Shown piece by piece: positions 33,860-41,385 of a DNA stretch of 64,000 bases (the first letter of the stretch is position 1; every line of letters starts with the position of its first letter). The stretch comes from Gimesia alba (GTDB taxonomy: Bacteria; Planctomycetota; Planctomycetia; Planctomycetales; Planctomycetaceae). A model generated the notes under the pieces. That model was not told the DNA's origin and searched no databases. It worked only from the letters and a program-made list of their open reading frames with translations. Location: assembly GCF_007744675.1 (NCBI RefSeq), contig NZ_CP036269.1, positions 2,893,546 to 2,957,545 on the forward strand. The letters run 5' to 3'. Made by a program: the position numbers and the translations under genes.

Positions 33860-34765
33860 ATGTCGGGGATGATTCGGGGGGTACTGCCGGTATTGCATAC
33901 GCCTTTGCTGGCCGATGAAACGATTGACCGGGAATCGCTGGAACGCGAGATCGACTGGTGTTACGAACTGGGCGCTGACGGCATCTGTGGGGCGATGGTT
34001 TCGGAAGTGCTGCGTCTGACATATGAGGAACGGCTGGAATTGACGCGGTTGATGTCTGAGGTTTCAGATGGACGCGGGGCTGTGATCGCCAGTGTGGGAG
34101 CGGAGAGCACGCGTCAGGCGTTGGTCTTTGCCCGTCATGCTGAAGAGGTGGGCTGCGATGCGGTAATGGCGATTCCGCCGGTGACGACGGCGCTGCCGGA
34201 GGCGGCTTTGTGGGATTATTTTTCTGCGCTCGCCGAACAATGTTCTTTGCCATTGATTGTGCAGGACGCGTCTTCTTATGTCGGGAATGCGATCTCGATT
34301 GATTTTTACCGACGCCTGCTGGAACAGTATGGGGCGGAAAAAATTCGGTTCAAACCGGAAGCATCGCCGATTGGTCCGAACCTGTCGGCGCTCCGCGATG
34401 CGACGGACGGCCTGGCTTTGATCTATGATGGCTCGGGTGGGATTTTGCTGGTCGATGCGTATCGACGGGGCATCAGCGGCACGATGCCGGGTGTGGATTT
34501 GCTGGATGGAATCATCGCACTCTGGAAAGCACTACGGACCGGCGATGAGGCGGCGATCTATCGGATTTATTTTCCGATCTGTGCGATTGTGGCGCTGCAG
34601 TTACAGGCGGGGCTGGACGGTTTTCTGGCGATCGAGAAATATCTGCTGGTCAAACGCGGGATCATTTCGTCGGAGCAGCGCTGTACTCCGCACGCGTGGT
34701 CGCTCGATGAGGAAACAAAAGCGGAAGTGGATCGTCTGTTCGATTTACTGATGCAGGCACTATAG
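33860..34765 (+). CDS. Dihydrodipicolinate synthase (DapA) family aldolase
   Basis: 301 residues, the typical length of this class I aldolase/lyase family. RGVLPVLHTPLLADETID is the usual first barrel strand. Lys165 in IRFKPEAS is the Schiff-base Lys, and Tyr140 in DASSYVG is the expected acid/base. The family GGTGE loop is replaced by GAMVSEV, so it is not a true dapA. In this operon a 2-keto-3-deoxy sugar-acid aldolase or dehydratase (KDG/KDO-type) is the best guess. It follows the ceramidase-like gene by 35 bp and precedes the transporter by 35 bp. Confidence 0.85.
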   Translation: MSGMIRGVLPVLHTPLLADETIDRESLEREIDWCYELGADGICGAMVSEVLRLTYEERLELTRLMSEVSDGRGAVIASVGAESTRQALVFARHAEEVGCDAVMAIPPVTTALPEAALWDYFSALAEQCSLPLIVQDASSYVGNAISIDFYRRLLEQYGAEKIRFKPEASPIGPNLSALRDATDGLALIYDGSGGILLVDAYRRGISGTMPGVDLLDGIIALWKALRTGDEAAIYRIYFPICAIVALQLQAGLDGFLAIEKYLLVKRGIISSEQRCTPHAWSLDEETKAEVDRLFDLLMQAL

Positions 34766-34800
34766 CGGAAGCAGGGATTGCGCTTCGGGGAGACATCGTT

Positions 34801-36171
34801 GTGGCTGAATCGGAAACTTCGTCAGAGACAGAACAGGCAGCACCCACCCATGCGCGGTTTATGGTGATGACGCTGTTGTGTCTGATTGCTGCGATCGCGT
34901 ATATCAGCCGCAATGCGATTGCGGTGCCCGCGGATACCATTGAGAAAGAGCTGGGACTGAGTTCGACTCAGATGGGTTGGGTGATGAGTGCGTTCTTCTG
35001 GAGCTATGCGCTGTCACAGATTCCGAGCGGCTGGATTGGTCACATCTGGGGGACGCGTCGGGCGCTGAGTCTGTTTGCGATTTTATGGTCGATTGCGACG
35101 GCGTTGATTGGCGTCGTGACCGGCTTCTGGACGCTGGTGCTGGCGCGGTTGATTTTCGGCGTCTCTCAAGCGGGGATCTTCCCCTGCTCTGCGAATACGA
35201 TTTCGAAGTGGCTGCCGGAATCGAGCCGTGGTTTTTCCAGTGGTTTGCTGGGAAGTTTCATGTCGATCGGGAGTGCCGTGGGGGCGCTGTGTATGGGCGT
35301 GATGCTGGTCGGTTTTGATTTCTTCGGAGTTTCCATTCCCGCGATCACCTGGCGGACGGCGATGTGGATTTTCGCGGTGCCGAGTGTGGTGTGGGCGATC
35401 TGGTTTTACTATTGGTTTCGAGATCGACCAGAACAGCACGCGGGCGTTAATGAGGATGAGCTGCGGATCATTCGCGGGGCCTCTGCCCAGACCGAGTCGG
35501 AACAAACGGATGAATCGTCTGAAGACGCACACGGCGAGCCGACTCCCTGGGGGCAGATTCTGACGAGTTTTTCGATGTGGATGATTTGTGGTCAGCAGTT
35601 CTTTCGGGCCGCCGGTTATATTTTTTACGTGACCTGGTTTCCGACTTACCTGCAGAAGGCACGTGGTATTGAGATGTCGACTTCGGGGATCTGGTCCAGC
35701 GTTCCTCTGGTGCTGTACCTGATTGGAAACGTGCTGGGAGGCGCGATCGTAGACTGGGTGTTACAAAAAACAGGAAGTCGTCGCTGGAGTCGTCAAGGGG
35801 TGGCGATCACTGCCATGCTGGGTTGTGGGGTGTGTACGTTATGTGCGTATTTCGTGGATGAAATGAATCTGGCGATGGCGTTGATTTCGGTGAGTATGTT
35901 TTTCGCAGGGCTCAGCGGTGCGTGTGGTTATACCGTCACGATTGATAAAGGAGGCCAGCACGTCGCGCCGATTTTCGGAATGATGAATATGGCGGGCAAT
36001 CTAGGGGCGGCGTTGTTGCCTGTAATAGTGGGCGCGATGTTTGATGCGGGCCAGTATGACGCTGTGTTGATTTTGATGGCGGGGATTTATGTGACTGCGG
36101 CGCTGTGCTGGATGTTACTGAATCCGAATGGAACGGTTTTTGACGAACGTTCTGCAGCAGTGAAGGCGTAA
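34801..36171 (+). CDS. MFS transporter, sugar-acid (hexuronate/glucarate) type
   Basis: 456 residues from GTG 34801. Twelve membrane helices are predicted, with a charged central loop (about 215-255, DELRIIRGASAQTESEQTDESSEDA). The loop after helix 2, GWIGHIWGTRRALSLF, contains the MFS G-x-x-x-D/G-R-x-G/R-R type signature. AYISRNAIAVPADTIEKELGLSSTQMGWVMSAFFWSYALSQIPSGW is typical of the anion:cation symporter branch that imports hexuronates, glucarate or galactonate. Last gene of the sugar-acid operon, followed by a clear terminator. Confidence 0.88.
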   Translation: MAESETSSETEQAAPTHARFMVMTLLCLIAAIAYISRNAIAVPADTIEKELGLSSTQMGWVMSAFFWSYALSQIPSGWIGHIWGTRRALSLFAILWSIATALIGVVTGFWTLVLARLIFGVSQAGIFPCSANTISKWLPESSRGFSSGLLGSFMSIGSAVGALCMGVMLVGFDFFGVSIPAITWRTAMWIFAVPSVVWAIWFYYWFRDRPEQHAGVNEDELRIIRGASAQTESEQTDESSEDAHGEPTPWGQILTSFSMWMICGQQFFRAAGYIFYVTWFPTYLQKARGIEMSTSGIWSSVPLVLYLIGNVLGGAIVDWVLQKTGSRRWSRQGVAITAMLGCGVCTLCAYFVDEMNLAMALISVSMFFAGLSGACGYTVTIDKGGQHVAPIFGMMNMAGNLGAALLPVIVGAMFDAGQYDAVLILMAGIYVTAALCWMLLNPNGTVFDERSAAVKA

Positions 36172-36174
36172 AAA

Positions 36175-36214
36175 AACTCTGACCGACGAGCCGATCAGAG
36201 TTCTAGTGTTTTTT
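36175..36214 (+). terminator. Rho-independent terminator after the sugar-acid operon
   Basis: AACTCTGA (36175-36182), a 12-nt loop, TCAGAGTT (36195-36202), followed by CTAGTG and a TTTTTT run. It begins within a few bases of the MFS stop codon. Confidence 0.75.
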
Positions 36215-36280
36215 ATCGATATGGTTTTCTGGGATCCAGGTCGTTTTTTTGAATTCGAACGGTGGCTACCCAAGATGTCC

Positions 36281-36428
36281 AACCGGGGCTAACGCCCTGC
36301 GGCTAGTGGTTTTTTTTGCGGTCATAGTCCAAGAAACAAAGGCAATATCGCACCATCGGCTAAGGTTTGATCTTACATAGCTAACGCAGCAGATCTCAAA
36401 ATCAGGATCAGAACGATTAAATCAACGC
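36281..36428 (-). repeat. About 150-bp dispersed element, copy 2 (inverted)
   Basis: Starts AACCGGGGCTAACGCCC at 36281 and ends at AACGC (36424-36428). Its reverse complement aligns along its whole length to 13639-13787, with blocks GATCCTGATTTTGAG and GGCTAACGCCCTGCGGCTA most conserved. It fills the gap between the operon terminator and the small membrane gene. Confidence 0.8.
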
Positions 36429-36431
36429 GAT

Positions 36432-36623
36432 CTAGTTGTTCAGGCTCCAGTAGATCACATAGCCGCCGACGATGATGGTATAGCAGAACGTGAAGACGAG
36501 CATCTTGGTCAGAAAGCGACCGGCGCTGGCGTCTTCGGAAGCCATGGTATCAATCTCGGTTTCTGTATATGGCAGCGTTTGTGCTGTGGAAGTCTCATCG
36601 GAGGCGGGTGTGGGATCGTTCAT
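36432..36623 (-). CDS. Small single-helix membrane protein
   Basis: 63 residues on the minus strand. A hydrophilic acidic N-terminus (about 36 residues, rich in Thr, Glu and Asp) leads to a single helix, FLTKMLVFTFCYTIIVGGYVIYW. The start at 36623 is preceded by GCAGAGAAATCA. It follows the PIG-L gene by 56 bp on the same strand and may be co-transcribed. No family assigned; small size lowers confidence. Confidence 0.6.
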   Translation of the reverse strand: MNDPTPASDETSTAQTLPYTETEIDTMASEDASAGRFLTKMLVFTFCYTIIVGGYVIYWSLNN

Positions 36624-36679
36624 TGATTTCTCTGCATTTAAATTGATGAAAGCGGCAAAGTGATGAAAGAGGGACGCGT

Positions 36680-37444
36680 TTATTTTTCCAGGAATTCGAG
36701 TAATAGATTACTCGAAGGATAAGGGTGTCCGCAATGTTGAACAAAGGCTTCGCCGTAGGCTGTGCCGATTTCTTTTCCGCGGGCGGCAGACCAGCGTTCG
36801 GTGCCGTCGAGGTATTCGTCGAGCCCATGCTGCTTTCGGAGCCAGGCACGCTGACTTTCGTGGCAGGCCAGCATTTTGATTTTGAGGTCGAACGTTTCGG
36901 AAATATCGAGAATGAACTGCGGCTTGATTGGGTTTCCAAAGTAGTCACAGCCTTCGATGGGATCGACGTAATACAGGTGCGGGATCTTTTCCGTCGGTGG
37001 TGCGGGGTTAAACAGGTGCGTTGTGTAATTGGGAGCAGAAGCACCGAAACAGGCATCGCGGACGAGGCGACTGGTCATTTCGTGGTCGCTCATGTAATCG
37101 ACCGGGGGAGCGGTGATCACGATATCCGGTCGGGCTTTGCGAACCGCTTCTGTGACCCGCTGGCGGGATTCATTGTCGTGAATAATGGCCAGGTCCCGGA
37201 ATTCGAGACACATGTAGTCGGCACCGAGCATGTCGGCTGCTTTCTGTGCTTCTGCGCGGCGGACATTGGCGATTTCCACCGGTCCCATTTCGGCACTACC
37301 ACAGTCACCGGCGGTCATCGTGGCGATGGTGATGTGACAACCCTTATTTTTCAGGCGGGCCAAAGTGCCCGCGCATTGGATTTCGATATCATCGGGATGA
37401 GCGTGAATCGCCAGAATACGCAGAGATTCTGCCTGATTTACCAT
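36680..37444 (-). CDS. PIG-L/LmbE-family deacetylase
   Basis: 254 residues from the ATG at 37444; the longer frame to 37519 extends into the leader. [20 protein letters not shown] carries the metal-binding A-H-P-D-D motif near residue 14. [25 protein letters not shown] has the second His region of the family. These zinc enzymes remove acetyl groups from N-acetylglucosamine conjugates. Bacillithiol-type BshB, mycothiol-type MshB and antibiotic deacetylases are relatives; this one cannot be placed among them. Divergent from a NagB gene that itself carries a PIG-L domain, so amino-sugar deacetylation is a reasonable context. Confidence 0.88.
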   Translation of the reverse strand: MVNQAESLRILAIHAHPDDIEIQCAGTLARLKNKGCHITIATMTAGDCGSAEMGPVEIANVRRAEAQKAADMLGADYMCLEFRDLAIIHDNESRQRVTEAVRKARPDIVITAPPVDYMSDHEMTSRLVRDACFGASAPNYTTHLFNPAPPTEKIPHLYYVDPIEGCDYFGNPIKPQFILDISETFDLKIKMLACHESQRAWLRKQHGLDEYLDGTERWSAARGKEIGTAYGEAFVQHCGHPYPSSNLLLEFLEK

Positions 37445-37523
37445 GAAAATTTCTCTCTCTGTACATTTAGGTCTAACAATTGGTAGTGAGCTTTGTATGA
37501 GACTAGTTATAATAAACATTCAT

Positions 37524-37559
37524 AAAAAAAACACGCGTACCGAGAATACTGTTCGCGTG
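37524..37559 (-). terminator. Terminator-like hairpin in the PIG-L leader
   Basis: On the minus strand, CACGCG (37559-37554), a 16-nt loop, CGCGTG (37537-37532), then eight U residues (37531-37524). It lies about 80 nt upstream of the PIG-L ATG, between the divergent genes. It could stop transcripts coming from the right or act as an attenuator. The 6-bp stem is short. Confidence 0.45.
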
Positions 37560-37667
37560 GTTACTTTAAATGACAGGTTCAATCCGGTGGAATTGGGAGT
37601 TGCGTAATCCGATTCTGCATGAGGATTTTGCCGGTTTTATTCTTGCTTAACAGGTAAACGACGTCTG

Positions 37668-39566
37668 ATGGCTACTGATCTTTCCCGTTCTGTACATGTT
37701 ACTCCGAAGTCCAAATTTGTGAGACATACGAAAGTCCCGACGGTGATTTTCGAAACCTCTTCAGAATTAGCGAAATATGTCGCTTCCGTCGTCGCGGATT
37801 TAATCCGAAAAAAAAATGAAGCTGGCGTGTCGACCATTCTGGGACTGCCGACCGGATCGACGCCTTTAGGCGTGTATCGGGAATTAATTCGCCTGCACAA
37901 CGAAGAACAGCTCGATTTTTCGAACGTGATTACGTTCAATCTGGATGAATACTGGCCGATGGATCCGGATTCGATTCACAGCTATCACAAGTTTATGCAT
38001 GAGAATTTCTTCGATCATGTGAATGTCAAACCGGAGAATATTCATATTCCCCGTGGTGATATTGCTGCTGAAGATGTTGACTCATTCTGTGAGGAGTATG
38101 AGCACAGTATCGAAAAGGTCGGCGGGCTGGACTTACAATTGCTGGGGATTGGCCGTTCGGGGCACATCGGTTTTAACGAGCCGGGAAGTGCTCGCAACAG
38201 TCTGACGCGGCTGGTTAACCTGGATCCTGTTACCCGCCGTGATGCAGCCAGTGGATTCTTCGGGGAAGATAATGTGCCTCATCATGCGATTACGATGGGG
38301 GTCGGCAGTATTCTGGCTGCGAAGAAAATTATCATCATGGCGTTGGGCGAACATAAAGCGCCTGTCGTGAAACGTGCTGCCGAAGATGAAGTGACGGATG
38401 AGGTTTCCGCGAGCTTTCTGCAAACGCATACGAACTCGCTATTTGCGGTGGACAGTGCGGCTGCAGCTGAGTTGACGGCAATGAAAACTCCCTGGATTGT
38501 AGGGAATATTGAGTGGACACCTCAACTGGAGAAGAAGGCGGTAATCTGGCTGACCAGAGAGGTCGGTAAGCCTTTGTTGAAGCTGGAAACAGAAGATTTT
38601 CTGCACAACCACCTGCATCAGCTGATTCATAAACATGGTTCGGTGGGACAGATTCGCCAGCGTGTATTTGATGAACTGCTGGAAGGAATCTGTACGAAAC
38701 CCGCGGGAGTCGATCCGAAACGCGTGATAGTTTTCAGTCCGCATCCGGATGATGATGTGATTTCGATGGGGGGCACGTTGATTACGCTGGCTGATCAGGG
38801 GCACGATGTTTATATCGCCTATATGACCAGCGGAAATATCGCCGTGTTTGACCATGATGCATTACGTCATATTGACTTTGTGCTGGAGTTCCATAAGCTG
38901 TTTCATCCTGATGATCAGGCAACGTTGACGCATCTGCAAAATCTGAAGGAAGACATCGACAGCAAAAATGCCGGGGATTTGGATACACCCGAGATGCTGG
39001 GAATCAAAGGGCTGATTCGCAAGACGGAAGCGACCGCGGGGGCGGAAGTCGCCGGTGTGCCGGAAGAGCGTTTACGATTTCTGAATCTGCCCTTCTATCA
39101 GACAGGACAGGTTTCGAAAAAGCCGATCGGTGAAGAGGATATTGCGATCGTGGCTGATTTATTACGTGAGATCAATCCGCATCAGATTTATGTGGCCGGA
39201 GATCTTTCCGACCCACATGGAACGCACCGGGTGTGTGCCGAGGCGGTGATCAACGCCGTCGATGTGGTTGCCGAGGAAGGAATTGCTCCCGAATTCTGGA
39301 TGTACCGCGGTGCCTGGGAAGAGTATGAACCGCATGAGATTGAACGGGCGGTTCCTTTGAGTCCGGAAGTGGTCTTGAGAAAGCGGGAGGCCATTTTTAA
39401 ACATGAGTCACAGAAGGACAGTGCCTTTTATCCCGGCAGCGACAAACGAGAATTCTGGGTGCGAGCAGAAGATCGAACCCGTAATACAGCAACGGTTTAT
39501 AATGATCTTGGTTTGCCGGAATACTTCGCGATTGAGGCCTTCAAGCATTATCATGGCGAATTGTAA
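37668..39566 (+). CDS. nagB: Glucosamine-6-phosphate deaminase fused to a PIG-L deacetylase domain
   Basis: 632 residues. The NagB part (about 24-275) has TILGLPTGSTPLGVYREL, FNLDEYWPM (general-base Asp) and GIGRSGHIGFNEPGSARNS. In the last, Ser stands where E. coli-type NagB has Asp before the active-site His, as I recall for other long NagB fusions. Residues about 348-600 form a PIG-L domain: VIVFSPHPDDDVISMGGTLITL, later DLSDPHGTHRVCAEAV. The protein may couple removal of acetyl and amino groups from N-acetylglucosamine phosphates. Cytoplasmic, ATG 37668 with AGGT upstream. Divergent from the stand-alone PIG-L gene. Confidence 0.9.
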   Translation: MATDLSRSVHVTPKSKFVRHTKVPTVIFETSSELAKYVASVVADLIRKKNEAGVSTILGLPTGSTPLGVYRELIRLHNEEQLDFSNVITFNLDEYWPMDPDSIHSYHKFMHENFFDHVNVKPENIHIPRGDIAAEDVDSFCEEYEHSIEKVGGLDLQLLGIGRSGHIGFNEPGSARNSLTRLVNLDPVTRRDAASGFFGEDNVPHHAITMGVGSILAAKKIIIMALGEHKAPVVKRAAEDEVTDEVSASFLQTHTNSLFAVDSAAAAELTAMKTPWIVGNIEWTPQLEKKAVIWLTREVGKPLLKLETEDFLHNHLHQLIHKHGSVGQIRQRVFDELLEGICTKPAGVDPKRVIVFSPHPDDDVISMGGTLITLADQGHDVYIAYMTSGNIAVFDHDALRHIDFVLEFHKLFHPDDQATLTHLQNLKEDIDSKNAGDLDTPEMLGIKGLIRKTEATAGAEVAGVPEERLRFLNLPFYQTGQVSKKPIGEEDIAIVADLLREINPHQIYVAGDLSDPHGTHRVCAEAVINAVDVVAEEGIAPEFWMYRGAWEEYEPHEIERAVPLSPEVVLRKREAIFKHESQKDSAFYPGSDKREFWVRAEDRTRNTATVYNDLGLPEYFAIEAFKHYHGEL

Positions 39567-39916
39567 GGTGAGCGGTGCGAATCTGGTCTCGATCTGAGCC
39601 TGATTTCGACTAAGGAGCCGGAAAAAGATTTCTGAAATCAGGGATCAGATTGTAATTTTTGCCAGCTTCGTCTTGCCTTGAAAGTGGTATTTGTCGTAAA
39701 ACTCGCCACATCAAGTGTTTTAGCCCGAATTCGGGTTGGAGAGAATGTCTCCTGAAACAGTTGAGTTGAGTCTACTTGAAGAATGACGTCGCTGTTTTCT
39801 TTGAGTGTGCTTGTTCGATCATTTTGCTGAGGGAATGGCAGGATTCGCTTTCAGAGATTTCGCTACCTCGGTTCTTCAGATATTACTGACTCTCAAAGGA
39901 AGGAGAGGAATAGGCC
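39567..39916. other. 350-bp intergenic region, nothing recognised
   Basis: Between nagB and the thioredoxin-fold lipoprotein gene. A weak GATTTC-TGAAATC dyad occurs near 39628 without a U-tract. No ORF, tRNA or known repeat. It presumably holds the promoter of the downstream gene, preceded by AAAGGAAGGAGAGG as ribosome site. Confidence 0.5.
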
Positions 39917-41284
39917 ATGAGGCATCGACACCATATCAGTACGGTTGCAGCGTGCTTGCTGTTAGTCACACAGTTTGGTTGTGGGGGGGGAGATAGCCCG
40001 ACACCACAAACTGCAGGTAATCCGCTGGATGGCAAGCTGGAAGGAGTGCCTGCCGAATCACAAAATGGTTCAAAGCCTTCTGCAGAAATTAAGCAGGTTT
40101 CTTCAACCGGACCTGCATTAAAGCAGAATGCGAATTTGATCCGGACAGCCAGTCTGGAACGTGACAAGCTCGACATGGATGATCTTGATAACGACGCTCC
40201 TTCTCTAGCGGACGAAGAGGTCAAAATCCAGGAGCTGAAAGAAGGCACTGCAGAATGGAATGTGCGTGAGATCACACGTTTGAAAGTACAGGCTTTACCT
40301 AAAACGCAAAACGTTGATGAATTAAGAAAAGCACGTGCAGAGCGGAATAAGAAAATCATCCAGCTGGCGATGGAAGCAGTTAAGCAGACACATGCAGACA
40401 AGGAAAAGCAGCGTCTGTTTTCGGTCTGTGTTCGTCATCTGTTAGATGCGCATTTGCAGCTCGCTTTAGAGGGAGATCAGGAAAGTATCGATGCTTTGTA
40501 CGATCATTCTGAGTCTCTGTTTAAACGCGATCCTGATTCTCCTTCTGCAGCAGATGCCGGATTTACGGTCGCCAAGTTTGCGAATACCAGCGCACAGCGA
40601 TTTGCTCAGCAGGAACCGCGTTGGATCGAGGAATTTGTCAAGCAGTCTCGTCTGTTTGCTTCACGGTTTCCCAGGGAAACGATTCGTGCTCCTCAATTAC
40701 TGCAAGCTGCTGCACAAACCTGTCAGTTATATGGCATGAATAAGCAGGCGCTGGATTGCTGTGTTGATCTGGAAACTCGCTTTCCTAAAAGCAGTGAAAC
40801 CGCGCAGGTCGCCGGCTTAACGCGTCGTTTACGATTAAAGGGTCAACCGCTGCATCTGGCGGGAGAAACCATTGAAGGCGGATTTGTTTCGATTGATGAT
40901 TACAAAGGAAGTGTGGTGCTGGTCGTATTCTGGGCGACCACCGCGAAGCCTTTTATTGAGCAACTGCCTCAGATTCAGGCTCTGTCACAAAAATACCGTA
41001 AGTATGGTTTTGAAATTGTGGGTGTGAACCTGGATGAAGAAGAGCCTGCCATTGATGCGTTTCAGGAAAAGACTTCGCTGGACTGGCGACAGATTTTCTA
41101 TTCATCACGCGATAAACGAGGATGGAATAATCCTGCAGCCGTTTATTACGGGGTGCGAACTGTGCCGATGCTGATGCTGGTCGATCATACCGGCGTGACC
41201 GAAATCGTGACATCCAATGCTGGTCAACTGGAAGAGCCTTTGCGGGCGTTACTGCGAAAGAAGACAGCAGCGAATGCGAAGTAG
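39917..41284 (+). CDS. Exported thioredoxin-fold (TlpA-like) protein lacking the CxxC
   Basis: 455 residues. The N-terminus MRHRHHISTVAACLLLVTQFGCGGG looks like a lipoprotein signal with Cys22, although the lipobox is imperfect. A helical middle region follows, rich in Lys, Glu and Gln (about 95-300). The C-terminal 140 residues match the TlpA/AhpC-TSA fold: GSVVLVVFWATTAKPFIEQLP, YGFEIVGVNLDEEEPAIDAF and YYGVRTVPMLMLVDHTG with the cis-Pro. Where TlpA proteins have W-C-x-x-C this one has T-T-A-K-P, so it cannot act as a dithiol oxidoreductase. Likely a periplasmic binding or scaffolding role. A strong terminator follows. Confidence 0.82.
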   Translation: MRHRHHISTVAACLLLVTQFGCGGGDSPTPQTAGNPLDGKLEGVPAESQNGSKPSAEIKQVSSTGPALKQNANLIRTASLERDKLDMDDLDNDAPSLADEEVKIQELKEGTAEWNVREITRLKVQALPKTQNVDELRKARAERNKKIIQLAMEAVKQTHADKEKQRLFSVCVRHLLDAHLQLALEGDQESIDALYDHSESLFKRDPDSPSAADAGFTVAKFANTSAQRFAQQEPRWIEEFVKQSRLFASRFPRETIRAPQLLQAAAQTCQLYGMNKQALDCCVDLETRFPKSSETAQVAGLTRRLRLKGQPLHLAGETIEGGFVSIDDYKGSVVLVVFWATTAKPFIEQLPQIQALSQKYRKYGFEIVGVNLDEEEPAIDAFQEKTSLDWRQIFYSSRDKRGWNNPAAVYYGVRTVPMLMLVDHTGVTEIVTSNAGQLEEPLRALLRKKTAANAK

Positions 41285-41315
41285 CTGAATTCCGATTAAG
41301 ATCGCTTTCAATTCA

Positions 41316-41350
41316 CTCCGAAGATTGGTTCTCAGTCTTCGGAGTTTTTT
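41316..41350 (+). terminator. Strong Rho-independent terminator
   Basis: CTCCGAAGA (41316-41324), an 11-nt loop, TCTTCGGAG (41336-41344), then TTTTTT. Perfect 9-bp stem. It serves the + strand gene ending at 41284; in reverse the A-run precedes it, so it is less useful for the convergent gene. Confidence 0.85.
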
Positions 41351-41385
41351 ATTGACGCCGCGGCTCTGATTGAGTGAAACACGGA

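Noticed and set aside
33860..34765. DapA-family gene considered as true dapA of lysine synthesis (lysA and asd are also in the window)
   Set aside because: The GGTGE-type loop is missing, and the operon context is sugar-acid transport and dehydration, not amino-acid synthesis.
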